Positions 11,123-27,242 of a DNA stretch of 64,000 nt are shown here, one piece after another (within the stretch, counting starts at the first letter, position 1; the number at the start of each line of letters is the position of its first letter). Under the pieces are notes generated by a model that saw only the letters and a list, made by a program, of their open reading frames with translations, did not search any database and had not been told where the DNA came from. Origin of the DNA: Chrysoporthe austroafricana. Its lineage: Eukaryota > Ascomycota > Sordariomycetes > Diaporthales > Cryphonectriaceae. The DNA lies in contig JYIP02000006.1 in assembly GCA_001051155.2 (NCBI GenBank), positions 1,116,001 through 1,180,000 on the forward strand, in the 5' to 3' direction. Made by a program: the position numbers and the translations under genes.

Positions 11123-14100
11123 ATGGGGAAGCTCGTCCGGCTCGAGCTTTTCAGTACGTTCCCACCGCGTCCCTGGCCCGCGAGAGCATGAGATGGAGAC
11201 GAGACCAGGTGCTGACGCGATGCGCCCGCAGACTTCAAGTCCTATAAGGGCCACCACACCCTGCTCTTCGGGGATTCCTACTTCACGTCGATCATCGGGC
11301 CCAATGGATCGGGCAAGTCCAATTCGTATGTTCCCTCCCCTCCCTCCCTAGATCGCAACCGCCGCCCATGCATGCGCCTGGTTCGCGCTGCTGACCGGGA
11401 CACGCCCCCGCCCACAGCATGGACGCGATCTCCTTCGTCCTGGGGATCAAGTCCGCGCAGCTGCGCTCGTCGCACCTGAAGGAGCTCGTGTACCGCGGTC
11501 GCGTGATGAAGACGAGCAAGATTAACGACGACGGCTCCGTCGCCGAGCCCGCGACCAACGGCCACGCGAACGGCCACGCGAACGGCGACGAGGACGGCGT
11601 GTCCGGGGGCCGCGGCTCGCGCAACGACCCCAAGACCGCCTGGGTCATGGCCGTCTACGAGGACGACGCCGGCGACGAGCAGCGGTGGAAGCGGACCATC
11701 ACCGCCCAGGGCAGCAGCCTGTACCACATCAACGACCGCCCCGTCGGCGCGCAGCAGTACAACGACGCGCTCGAGGCGGAGAACATCCTGATCAAGGCGC
11801 GGAACTTCCTGGTGTTCCAGGGCGACGTCGAGGCCATCGCCTCGCAGTCGCCGCAGGACCTCACCCGGCTCGTCGAGCAGATCTCGGGCTCGCTGGAGTA
11901 CAAGGCCGAGTACGACCGGCTGCAGGCCGAGGCGGAGCAGGCCGCCGACAACCAGAACTTCCAGCTCCACAGGCGCCGCGGCATCAACTCGGAGATCAAG
12001 CAGTACCAGGAGCAGAAGAAGGAGGCCGAGAACTTCCAGAGGAAGACGGAGGAGCGCGACGAGGCCGTCGTCACGCACATCCTCTGGAAGCTGTACAACT
12101 TCCAGAAGGTCATGGACGAGTCCAGCGCCAAGATCCAGGAGCACCACCAGAACCTGATCGAGTTCCGCCGGAACGTCGAGTCCTTCGAGAAGAAGCTCGA
12201 GGCCGCCCGCCGGGAGCAGGCCACCGTGGGGAAGGAGGTCAGCAGGATCGAGAAGAACATCCGGGTCAAGGAGCGGGACATCGAGGACAAGGAGAACAGC
12301 CTGGTCCCCCTCAGAGAGAAGGTGGCGCAGAGCACCCAGAACATCGAGAGGCTGAAGAAGCGGGCGGAGACCGTGACCAAGGAACGGGACGACCAGGTCA
12401 AGGCCATCCAGAAGGCCAAGAAGGATCTCGCAACCGTGGAGAAGGCACAGCACGAGTTCGAGAGGCAGTGGCAGGAGACCATGAAGAAGCAGGGCAAGCA
12501 GCTGACGGATGCGGACCGTAAGGAGTACATCAAGCTGAAGGCGCAGGCCATGGCAAAGTCATCTGTAGACCAGGCGCGGCTCGACGGCCTCATACGGCAG
12601 CTGAAGGGCGATGAGGTGACGGTCAACAGCCTCAAGGGCAAGGTCGACACCTTCCGGGCCTCGATCGACAAGATCGAGGGCGAACTCCGAACGATCCGGG
12701 AACGAAAAGAGGCGACGCAAGAACTTGTGCGAAACATCTCAGGCGGGCTGGACGACAGCAAGAAGGAGTACAACCAACTGAACTCCGAGGTAATCAGGAT
12801 AAATAATTCCAAGACGGAGATCGAGGAGAAAGTACGCGACATCGCCAGGAAGATCCAGGAGGCAGAAGCCGGCCAAGAGGAGAGCAGGAAGGAGAAGAGG
12901 ATCAAGGAGATGGTCCAGACCCTCAAGCGGATGAACCCGGCAGTGCGCGGCAGGGTCGGCGACCTTTGCAAGCCCAAGCAGAAGAAGTTCGACGAGGCTG
13001 TCATTACCGCGCTCGGCCGTGACTTTGACTCCGTGGTCGTCGACACCGAAAAGGCCGGCTTGGACTGTGTCGCATATCTCAAGTCGCAACAGTTCCCGCC
13101 CATGACCTTCATCCCGCTAGACAACATCAAGACCAACGTCCCCAACTCCGCTGTTAAGGGTATACCTGGAGCGCGACTGACGATCGAGACGATCGATTTC
13201 GACTCGTCGCTGGAACGCGCGATGACATACGCCTGCGGCAGCTCTATCGTGTGCGACTCGCTCGACATCGCCAAGGATGTCTGTTATAGGAGACGGATTC
13301 CTGTCAAGGCCGTGACGATCGAGGGGTACGTCATTCACAAGGCTGGGTTGATGACTGGTGGTCGTCTGCCTGAGCGCAAGGGCGGCAAGCGGCAATTCCA
13401 AGAGCACGACGTTCAGAACCTGAAGAAGCAGCTCGAGAAGTTTATGGCCACCCTCGCCCAGCTGCCGAGGACAGACAGGACCAGGTTAGAGACCCTGAAG
13501 CAGAGCATCTCGACCCTCCAGCAGCGGCAGAGGTTGGCCCAGAGCGAGCTGCAGGCGTTCCAGAAGAACGAGGCCAGCAAGAAGAAGGAGCTCCAGCACG
13601 AGGAGAACCAGCTCCGTGAGTGGGAGCCGAAGTTTGGGGAGAAGAACGCGGAGCTGGAAGCTACCCGCAACTCTGTCGCTGATTTCGAGAGGGCGATTGC
13701 GGCCGTGCAGGACAAGATCTTCGCCGACTTCTGCAGGCGACTCGGGTACACCGACATCCGCGCATACGAGGCACTGCAGGGTAGTCTGGAGCAAGAGGCG
13801 TCTAAGAAGCGCAACGAGTTCGAGGTACATAAGCAGAGGCTCAAGAGCATATTGACGCTCGAGAACTCACGGCATGAGGAGACACAACGGCGCCTTCAGG
13901 TGATCAAGGCTCAGCTGGAGCGGCTGGAGGCTGATATCGAATCGTACGAAGGAGAGAAGGCCGGCATCGAGGAGGCCCTGGGCGCAGATCAGGACGAGCT
14001 CGAGGCACTCAAAGAGAGCCTGGAGGAGGTGAAAGAGCAGCTGAACAAGAAGGCGGAGAAGGTGTCTGACGTAAAACAAGAGGTGCAAAGGCGGAGCAGG

Positions 14101-15211
14101 GACATCGATGCCAGGCTGAAAGCGATCAGCGGTCTTGAGGCTGAGATCCAGAAGAACAGCGCCAGCAAGTTCGCCCTGCTCAGACGGTGCAAGCTTGAGC
14201 AGGTACAGATACCACTGGCGGAGGGGTCGCTCGACGATCTGCCCAACCAGGACACCCTGTTGCATCAGGATCCAGATGCGATGGATGTGGACGAGGGCGG
14301 CGAGGATGATGCTATGGAAGCTGCCATGGAGGACTACGGTATCGAAGTGGACTTCGACAGCTTGGACAACGAGCTGAAGGATGTAAGTACAGGGACTACA
14401 TCCCACGGAGTGACAGAGCTAACGAATTACAGTCTGAGGAAGATGTCGAGGATAAGCTCCAAGAACGGATCAGTTCCCTGACAGCAGAACTCGAGAAGCT
14501 GAACCCCAACATGCGCGCTATCGAGCGTCTGGAGAGCGTCGAGAACCGCCTTAAGGCAACAGAACAGGACTTCGAGAACTCGCGCACCGCGCTCAAGGAG
14601 GCGCGCGACGCCTTCAACGCGGTCAAGGCCACGCGCTTCGAGCTCTTCAACAAGGCCTTCGAGCACATCAAGGAGCAGATCGTGGCGGTGTACAAGGACC
14701 TCACGCGCTCGGAGGCGTTCCCCATCGGCGGGCACGCCTACCTCGACATCGAGGACGACACGGACACGCCCTACCTGTCCGGGATCAAGTACCACGCGAT
14801 GCCGCCGCTCAAGCGGTTCCGGGACATGGAGCACCTCTCGGGCGGCGAGAAGACGATCGCGGCGCTCGCGCTGCTGTTCGCCATCCACAGCTACCAGCCC
14901 AGCCCCTTCTTCGTGCTGGACGAGGTGGACGCCGCGCTGGACAACGCGAACGTCGAGAAGATCAAGAAGTACATCCGCGAGCACGCGGGCCCCGGCATGC
15001 AGTTCATCGTCATCTCGCTCAAGACGGGCCTGTTCCAGGACAGCGAGAGCCTGATCGGCGTCTACAGGGACCAGGAGGTCAACAGCTCGAAGACGCTGAC
15101 GTTGGATGTAAGCCTCCCCACTGCTGTTTCTCTTCTGTTTTTTTCTGTCTTCTTCCTTTCCGAGAGCAAAGAGTCGCTGACTTTGTTGTATAGCTTCGAA
15201 AGTATGCGTAA
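11123..15211 (+). CDS. SMC1: Structural maintenance of chromosomes protein 1 (cohesin subunit Smc1/Psm1)
   Basis: Five exons: 11123-11153, 11232-11325, 11418-14382, 14433-15107 and 15194-15211; the last encodes only LRKYA and stop. The product is 1260 aa, the usual Smc1 length. Smc1 pairs with Smc3 and the kleisin Rad21/Scc1 to form the cohesin ring that holds sister chromatids and shapes chromatin loops. Visible parts are: the N-terminal ATPase half with FKSYKG and Walker A GPNGSGKSN (residues 33-41); a first coiled coil from about 170; the hinge at about 540-680 (AVRGRVGDLC, GLMTGGRLPERKGGKR); a second coiled coil; and the C-terminal half with the ABC signature LSGGEKTIAALALLF (about 1166) and Walker B FFVLDEVDAALDN (about 1190). 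A low-complexity insertion with NGHANGHANG lies near residues 80-110. An acidic patch (DAMDVDEGGEDDAMEA) lies near residues 995-1010. Confidence 0.98.
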
Positions 15212-16067
15212 ACGGTCCGTCGGTCGCGGTAGATACCACAAGGTTATGCATCGGGAATAAGTGTATGTAGTGTTTTGGGGGGTTGCTTTGGTTTTCTTGG
15301 GACGGTGTCCATGGCTGTTGGTTACGCTCTAGTGCTTGCTCTTCGGTGAGAAGGAAAATCGGATCCAGTCTTCAGCAATTGTTTACATAGATGGACGCCA
15401 ACCCTGCGCTGGCCCGTGAAATAATGACACTCAATTGCTGGACTGAACATGTTGGTCAGCTGTGACCGTCTCTCGTCTTGTAAGCCCATGAGTATGTTTG
15501 CGTCTTGCCCGAGACTGATCTTTTTCCTTCGGGTTTTGATAACCACAACGTGACCTCAAATATCGGATGGCTCAAGGGATTATGACCAAAATTAACAAGC
15601 AGGCAAATCAAAGGCTCTACAACTACAGACGTACACAGTCTTCAAAACGAAGCGCTTCCTGGTTGTCGGCACGCGCGCCAGGGTGGGGGGGGGGCGCTGT
15701 CGGCAGGGTTCGGGTTGTAAGCTTACTACGGTACAGCAGGGAAGCTGTAGCCACAGTGGCGCTAGCGGGGGTGACGAGAGCTCAGACGGTGAAGTTGTCC
15801 TTTCCTCCCGAGGGGCAAGCGGCCGATCAACCTTCGCGAGCTGGAAACCTGGCCACGTTTGCCAACTCCATACCAACAATCCCAACCTCCCAGCTGCCCT
15901 ACTGCTCCATCATCCGCACCCGCACCCACTCGCCGGAGCAGAGGCCTCTCAGAGCTACAAGGCCTCCAGCGTCCAGGTTATCTGACCTCGCCCCCCTCGC
16001 GACGTGACCAGTGCCCAAAGTTTGGGGAGTTCGTTGGTCGCGCCGACCCCAGCCTTGCGACATCACC
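15212..16067. other. Intergenic region, SMC1 3' end and SEC23 promoter
   Basis: The two genes are in tandem. No additional gene is recognised. The open frames at 15567-16007 lie in the SEC23 leader and have no family resemblance. Confidence 0.6.
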
Positions 16068-18664
<2,597 letters not shown>

Positions 18665-19529
18665 CATGTGTGCCAGGGGCACCCGGTACGTGACTGCAAA
18701 AGAGACTGGGGCGTGGGTTGCTAGCGAACACTGGGGAGTAATATGAATTTAAAAAAAGTCTTGGTCAAAACGAGCATCTCTTCTGTGTCGTGGTCGAAGT
18801 GACATGTTGTTCCCTGCTGGTGTCTGCTCACGGCTAGAGAGGTCGGAGGAACGGGGGGCGTACTGATGATGGGTTTTCTCTTCTGTCTCAGCGGATGATG
18901 TTACTTGTATTGATTATAACCTGTGTTGGCCTGCAAGGTAGCGGCGGTAGAGAATGGAGACGCAGCATGTTCCGAGACGCATTTGCCTTGCGCATTGTTG
19001 GATGATGAGTTGAAACGTGCCGTGTATGTCCCAGTCTTCTACGCTGGCCCCCCCCCCCCAACCTTCACGTCTTGACTCAGAGAGGAAGAGCGAAGAAAAT
19101 AAAAAATAAAAAATTGCAACTCTCTGGTCGGCCAAAGTACTTTCGGCCTTGGCTCCCCATAAGCTTCATACTAGACATCATGAAAATTACCACATCCTTC
19201 GTCTCTGTCGCTTAGTTCCATCAAAGGACGTCAGTTCTACGAGGTCCCTTAAGACAGACGGGCCAAGCACTCTAGCGCAGAAGCTCACCGGGCCTAGCGG
19301 GGCCTATCAAGCAGAGCCGCCCCCAGCCACTCAGCGCTCGCCGTCGGCCACAAAAGCGGGCCCACACGTGATCGCTGCTGCCGCACACGAAAATTGGGTA
19401 GGCCGGCATCGTCTGTCTGGCCCAGCAGCCCCAAGGGAAATTTCCACTCCGCGCCCCCGGACTTGCGAACGACTTCCCAACTCCCACACCTCCACCACAA
19501 GTCAATCCCTTCGCCCAGATCAAGTCGCC
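18665..19529. other. Intergenic region, SEC23 3' end and RPL12 promoter
   Basis: No gene is recognised. An A-rich tract occurs at about 19090-19115. The right end must contain the promoter of the ribosomal protein gene. Confidence 0.6.
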
Positions 19530-20493
<964 letters not shown>

Positions 20494-21732
20494 ACAAAAT
20501 TTCGACCTCATGAGGCAAGGTGGTTTGGGATTCTCAGGCATGTCAAATGGAGTTCAGGGCTTGCTCTTTAAGCTAGGCGTGGCCATACAAAAAGCACTAT
20601 GGCTGGCAATGATACACCACAACAACCAAAAAACGTTGAACAAAAGCAAGCCTACCGAGCTCTTTTTTTCGGTCTGTGAAAGGTCTCCCCTCCGGTGCCT
20701 CTCCCTCGTCCGTTGCCCTCCGGATCTACGTGCATCCCGTGCAGCCGCCAACGAACGAATGAACGAACGAAAACAGACCTGTGGGCTGTCATACTGACCC
20801 TGGCCAACACTCTGAAATACCACCACGCTCTCCCATGGTATATTTCAATTTTAGTGCTCAGGAAGATCAAACTTGGTGAAGACCCATTACTCACCGCGGC
20901 TTCCTGACCCTCCGGGGCGTTGTGGGGGCTGAGGTCCATTTTCGAGGTCGACATCTCTCTCGCTCTCTCCCCCCCTCTTTCCGTCCCTCTCAAAAGTGAC
21001 CAGTTCGTTCGGCCGGCTGCTCTGTCTCGTTTCCTGCTGGTGATCCACAGGGGAGCAAGTTACAGGGGATAGCTGATGGCCCTGCATGGATGTAGTTGTG
21101 TGCTCTCCGGAGAAAGACAGAAAATTGAAAGTTCGTCCTTCCGATGGTTCCTGAGGCAAGACTGCGAGTGCACGTCCCGTGAGGAGCTTGTCCGTCGTGT
21201 GTCCAGCTGTCCCGTGAGGGAGGCTCTTGAAAGCTACTGGGGGTCTCCGGGGGGCGGTCAGGCTCGTCGAGGGCGGGCGTCTATCCGAGTGTCTATCCGT
21301 CTGTCTACCTGTCTATCCGGCGAGGGACGCAAGGCAGTGATTACAGACGCCTTCTCCTGCCTTGGGCATCAAGGCCTCGCCTGCTCCTACCTCACCGTCT
21401 CGTCTGGACGCCCCAGCGAGACGGGGTATCACGTCGTCGGGGTCGGGGTCTATCACGCACCCGTCCCTCACAGTAGAGGAGGCACCGGACCCGACAGGAC
21501 CCCCATCACGGCGGGGGCTCCCCCGAACCGTTCTAGACTCCGGGCTCTCGAGAGGACTTGGACCCCAGCCACGGACAGTCTTCCAGATACGAATCGAGGT
21601 TACTCTGTCTGTGGGGGATCAGGTAGGTAGTTGGGTAGGTAGACAGGCAGGTAAGCCGTCAGCCCCCTGCGCGCCACGAAATGTGCCGATGACACCCCGC
21701 GGGTGACAAATTACATATACACGGACGTACAC

Positions 21733-21753
21733 ATATATATATATATATATATA
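21733..21753. repeat. (AT)n microsatellite
   Basis: About ten AT units within the gene-free interval. Confidence 0.9.
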
Positions 21754-24700
21754 CCAAGGGGGCGTGCGATCCCTTCGTACTGGCCAGGGCACAAGCCGAT
21801 AGACAGACAGACAGATGGATGGATGAGACGGACGGACAAATTGCCCACCCCCCTGCCCGGGCGGATCGCGGCGTGCGAGCAGAACCACTGTCACCACCCG
21901 CAAGGTGCGAAACATCGAGGGAAGAAGGAAGCAATGGGGGAGAGGAACGTCTCCCCGGGGGGTGGGAAGGACGATCTACCTACCTACCTGCCCATCTACG
22001 TGGTCGGGCGCCGCCTCCCGGTTTCTTCTCTACGTGCTGCTGCTGGGGCTGACGGGCTTGATGCTGTGCGCGCCGAGGGCGTCAGCCACACCTTAGCACA
22101 TCCCACGCCCAACATCCCCGGTTGGGGGGGGGTCGCTGACGGCCGCCGGGGCCTCGGGTCAGCAAGCAGCTCCAGACGGCCTTCCTTCTACGTCACGGCG
22201 ACGGGGAAAAGAGCGCGCCCGGAGGGCTTCACGACGCAGAGAAGGGGGAGGGGAGCGTCCGGGGAGGCAGTTAGATACGCAGGACTGGGCTGGGCTGGCT
22301 GGCCCGGACGGCAGAGACAGCGCGCACGCACGCACGAGGGCACGAGGGCACAGACAGACAGGAAACCCACCGCCCTCTCTCTTTTCTGCCTGTTCTCTCT
22401 CTCGCCAAGGCCCAGAGGGGAGGGGGAGCGCGGCGGGAGCTGGCCGTGCCGGGCGAGACCCCAAGAGGACAGGACGCGGCCGGCCGGGCCTGGCGGTGAT
22501 GACGGGGGAAAGTGGGCTGAGGCCGCCGTGTGCTTTGCTTGCTTCTGAACTGGGCATTGACGCCGCCCGGGGGCCCGACAAGGTTCTTCGAAACATTGTC
22601 CGACATGCAGGCCCCGGGGGTGGGAGGGGACTTTAAACCCCAGACAGGTTCCTTTACCGCTCTCTTGATGCCTCCGCGGGGGGGGGGCATTAAGTAGGTG
22701 TCCCTCCGAGACATACGTAAGATCGCCGGGCATACTCCCCTGCCCCCGGGACGTAACGGCCTCGACCTCTCTTTTCTTTCTTTTGCTATTCCTTCTCTCT
22801 TTTTTCCTGGTACACCTTGTCTTTAGATTGTCGATCACCCGCCGGAATGGAGGGGGGGGCTTCTAACGTCGTGGCCTATATGATTACGGACGTACATCCC
22901 ATCTCCCCCCCCCCACCACCCACAGGGCTCCTCGGCGCGCGCGAGGCGTCAATTGCCGTCTCCTTTCTTCGTATTTTCTTCTTCCGAATAAGGGAAAAAG
23001 GAAGAAAGAAGGAATGAACGACAAAAGATGAGCAATCATAGTAAAATGAGCGGCTGATGAACTACCGTACGCGGTGTCTCGGATACGCCTGTCTCGTCTG
23101 GTCAATACAGGTTCCAGCCGGGGGGGGAGGGGTGTTCGAGGACAAAGATGTCATATGCGTTCCAGAAATAGCAGCGGGATTATTAAAACAAAGTTTAAAT
23201 TTTTCGTACAGGTCCCGCCCCGCCGTGGACTCTCGTCTCGACCCTGATGACTGATGTCGTGACGCTCTGGCTGACCGGCGGGTTGAGCCAGGTAGCAGGC
23301 GGTATGCAGGCGGGAGGCATGCAATGCGCGTGTAATGTCATGTCACGGAGGCACTCTCACAGCCCCCAAATTGGTACCGGGGGGAGGGGGGGCAGGTATC
23401 GAAAAAGGGCTCGCCCGGTGCGACGATACAAAAGGGGATTTTTTTGGGGGGGGGCGCACAAGCAGGCTGGGCAGAAGCAGGCCGGCAATAGTCGATCTGG
23501 GGTTGTTTCGACTATCGATTCGATTCTCTTCTGCCTGGCACACACCAGGGCGCGTAATCGATGTGATGTGATGGCGACAGATAGATAGATGAGCGGCCTT
23601 CGGCGTGATCTGTTCGCCCGTCGTGGGTACGGTGAGCAGACGCGAAGATGCAAATGGTGTTATTGCTTCGGATCCCATGGGTCCAATAGACCATCCCCCG
23701 TCGGCCATCCCTCCCCCCCCCCCTTTCCCTCCATCTTCGGGCCTTGGAGGAGGGAGTGGGTGGTGGGATGGATGGTGTGGCATGGGCGTGGATCACCCAT
23801 CCATTCCCACGGGCCCACGGTTGGTCGGGAAGGGGTGTGCGCCGCAGGGCGGGGCGGGAATGCGTAGGTAGGCATGGCAAATGCTCGAATGGCAGCCCTG
23901 AGTAGCCCCCTGAGGCCCCTGATTGGCCCGCGTGCCGGGAAAAGTTAATCAAGCGGCTACATAGTACGAGGTTACGCTCATGTGCGAAGCCTGCTAGCGA
24001 AGGGGGGGGGAGGTCCCCTCGTCGTCGTCCTCCCACCAGGGCCAGCACGGGCGATCCCACCTCATCCCCCCAGCCCGTCAGCCCGTCCGTGTACTGTGCG
24101 GTTAGGCGAGCATGGCGGTAGGGAGACGTGTGGTAGGTTGCTGATCCTGCAGGCCGGCCCCGGCCAGGCCATGAATCTCCCTCGGAGGGTGAGCCGGTTT
24201 GCTGGCTGGATCTCGGGTTGTCGGTCAGGTGAGATCGAGGCGGGACGGCCTGGACGTGCGGTGAGAGGGGGGGGCAGATGTTGCCGTGTCACAGAGGTAT
24301 GGTAGCACCGGAACAAGCCAGTGTCTGAGGCGCGCGGCGCCGGTTGGTGAGATTGAGCGGTAGCGTGAGGGCGAGGGCGAGGGTGATGGCATTTCTGGGT
24401 GGGTGTCAGAAACGTGATACGCTATGGTGCATGCCTGGTGGCAACACGCGCCCCCGGGGGGTGGGAAGGAGACCGCTTGTGGCCTTGATTTTCCCTCTTC
24501 TTCCCTCTTCAGATCGGAGATCGGAACGAGAACGAGTGCAGCCTGTTCGGGGGGAGGGGGGGCGGTGGGTGCCTGAGCCCTCCTGAGGTGGCATCTGGGC
24601 AGGAAAGATGCTGTGGCCGAGGTGGTCGGCCGGGAGCATATGTGACGAGTTACAGATCGGCCCTGTCGACAGGAGAGCGGCGTGTGTGCGAGCTGGCGCG

Positions 24701-24940
24701 CTGGTACGGAGCACAGCTGGGCACGAAATGAAGCAAGGCCGATCACTGCTGGGAACGGCCGGATTGTTTGTGTCAGCCGTCCACGGTGCTCCGTGCCGCA
24801 GGAGTCCTTCTCCGCCGAGCTGCAGCGGAGAGACCTCGAGATAAGCAATGTTGTATGCATGCATGTACGTATACTGGCTGCGCCGTGCCAGTACCGCCCG
24901 CGTGTGCTGCGTGCGTACCTGACAGCGGGCAGGCGTTGTC

Positions 24941-24977
24941 CATCCACCCATCCACCCATCCACCCATCCACCCATCC
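24941..24977. repeat. 8-bp tandem repeat (CATCCACC)n
   Basis: About 4.6 perfect copies of CATCCACC in tandem. Confidence 0.9.
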
Positions 24978-25782
24978 GTACGGCGTGCTGGCGGTCCTCC
25001 AATCCTGTCTGCCTGGGGGGGCGCGGGCGCGCGCGTGTGCGTGTGTGCGTGTGCGTGTGTGCGTGTGCGCGGAGAGAGAGAAGAGAGCGTCCGAGTGGAT
25101 GCCTTGGGAGGTTGTCTCGCTGCATGTAAGACAGCCAGTGTCAGTCAGGTAGCCACACGCACAGCACAGCCCGGCGTGCCTGAGCCTTACATGTGCGCGG
25201 TGCCACGCAAGCGCCGCTGGATTGCTGATGAGGTTGGGCCCGTCAGATGACAGGCGCTGCCGCTGCGGGAGGCAGAGAGATCTCCCATCTGCCCATCCAC
25301 GCCATGCCATCCGCACCATCCGGGTCGCCGCCGCCGCCCAAGGCCCAAGGTCGCAGGGCTGGGTCATACTACTTGCTTGCTGCGGATGCACTATGCGGTA
25401 GATGGATGCCCATGTGGAGTGGGAGGTTGGAGTCAGTGTCAGTAAGGTTCCACTTGCCGCACGGCCCACACCTACCGTCATGGTTTCCTCGCGATCCTGA
25501 CATGTGCCTCTGGTGGCCCGTCCACCTCGTCGCCCATACATACGAGCCCGCTGGAGATGAGCGGCGGGAGGCCAGACGGGGGGAGGACGTAGGGGAGGAG
25601 GACACGAGGGAAGGGGGAGCAGCTGGATGATCTGCACGGCTGGCGATGGATGCTCTGTGATTTGCAAATAAATAAAAAAAACACCCGGGGGGGAGAAGTG
25701 AACAGAGGAGGACCAAGGCATGCCAAGGGAGATAGATGGAGATGGTGAGAGGCACGAGGTACGTACCCACGCCCAGCACCAT

Positions 25783-25808
25783 GTACTGTGGTACCCGTAC
25801 CACAGTAC
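25783..25808. repeat. Perfect inverted repeat, 12-bp arms with 2-bp loop
   Basis: GTACTGTGGTAC (25783-25794) is followed by CC and its exact reverse complement GTACCACAGTAC (25797-25808). Further palindromic sequence follows within 150 bp, including GTACTACGA near 25845 with TCGTAGTAC near 25888, and a CCAGGC/GCCTGG cluster at about 25917-25960. Confidence 0.9.
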
Positions 25809-27242
25809 AGCGGGAGCCTGAGGGTTACATGGTACATACATACTGTACTACGACGGTGGTGTGTCGTACCGTGCTGCAGTCCTCGTAGTACTATGGTACC
25901 CAGTGGCAGCACCCTCCTGCCAGGCATGATGCCAGGCCTGCCAGGCCTGGCATGCCTGGCTCCAGGGATCAGCCCCACCTCCGTTACAGCCCATCCCAGC
26001 GGAACCGCCCATTACAACAACCACAACGTCCCGCCGTCGCTCTCCCTCGAGCTGTGACTAGCTCTTGACCCGCCACGACCTGGGACCTTTTTTTTTTTAA
26101 TTTTTTTTTTTTTAATTTTCTTTTTTTTATTATGTCTCTCGCGAGTACCTGGGCCTAAAACTGGACCTGAACCAGAACCAAAACACAACATCTCGACTCA
26201 ACCCGCCCGCTCACCTGCCCACTTACTCACAACCTGCCTACTTACTCACCCGCTCACGCACCCACCCACCCTTTCTCTGCCCGGCCGTGCGTGTGCAGAG
26301 GGGCGAGTGGTGTGTGTGTGTGTGCGTGTGTGTATGTGTGTGTCTCTTTTGTGAGTGAGTGAGAGAGAGTGTGTGTGTGTTGTGTGTGTCTCATCGTCAA
26401 CACGCAGGCATTCCACAGCAGCCGCAGCCCATTCCCAGACGGAGGCGAATCCTTCGCCACAGTGACCACCACCACCAACACTGAAGCCCTGCGCCGCACG
26501 CCCACATCCGCCTGCTGTACCGCACTTAGGCCCTGAGGCCGGGCCTCCCTGCTGAAGCCGGCCGCCCGCCCGTGCCCTGACTAAGTAAAGCCATAGCACC
26601 TCCAGCCCGGCGCCCGGCCTAGTTTTCCAGTCCACCCCATATCGGATACCACACGACCAGCCTCGAACTGCAGTCCCATACCGGACGCTGCACCGCTCGA
26701 CCCACATTCGAAGATTCCATCACCACCTCTCTGCATCCCAGAGGCCCTCTTCACACACCCCCCACCTTCTCCGTGAAGGTCTGGCGGTGGGGGAAACCAG
26801 AGAGAGAAGAGAAGAAACCGAGGACACGCACACGCAACTCACATACACAGAGAGAGAGACAGGCCAGCTTCCTCCCTCACTCCCTCCATCGCCACGCCCT
26901 CCTCTGCCCTGTCCTGCGACGAGACCGTGACAGGAGGAGGCCAGAGCCGTCCGTCCGCCCACGCCCACGCGCGCGCCGGGACCTCGCCTTTGTCCCCAGG
27001 CGGCCTCGTTTCCCTGATGATCGACTCGCGATCGCCCAAGACTATGGCCGACGGCGCCGCCCGCGTCACCAGACATCATCTCGATCGTGCGTGATTGCTT
27101 CCAGCCGAGGGAGACGGACGCGCGCGCGCGGACCCGCGAGAGAACCACGCCTTCCCCCGAGGGGAGGGCTCCGCCCTGGACCTCAGCCTCGCCCTTCCCG
27201 CCGCCGGACGCCCGTCCGCCAGGACACCGCAAGGCTGAAACG

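Larger units (their letters stand above)
20494..27242. other. Long gene-free interval upstream of OGT
   Basis: About 6.7 kb with no recognisable coding gene. It is GC-rich, not AT-rich, and full of simple repeats: (AT)n at 21733-21753, an 8-bp CATCCACC repeat at 24941-24977, GTGC-type repeats at 25030-25070, T runs at 26090-26130 and GT repeats at 26310-26390. Perfect hairpins occur at 25783-25808. The numerous open frames (for example 24225-25841 on minus) are opposite-strand chance ORFs without family signatures. It could hold a long leader, regulatory DNA or a non-coding RNA; none can be shown. Confidence 0.55.

Noticed and set aside
11278..12453. Long minus-strand frames opposite SMC1 (also 11655-13274)
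   Set aside because: They are Leu/Val- or Ser-rich antisense shadows of the SMC1 coiled coil, with no independent signal.
21703..22548. Plus-strand frame of 281 codons after the AT repeat
   Set aside because: Arg/Gly/Pro-rich translation of GC-rich low-complexity DNA. Codon use does not match the real genes, and an equally long frame exists on the opposite strand.
24225..25841. Minus-strand frame of 538 codons in the gene-free interval
   Set aside because: Composition follows local simple repeats (His/Thr from GT repeats, Met/Gly/Trp from CCATCC repeats). It has no family motif and no intron signals that help.
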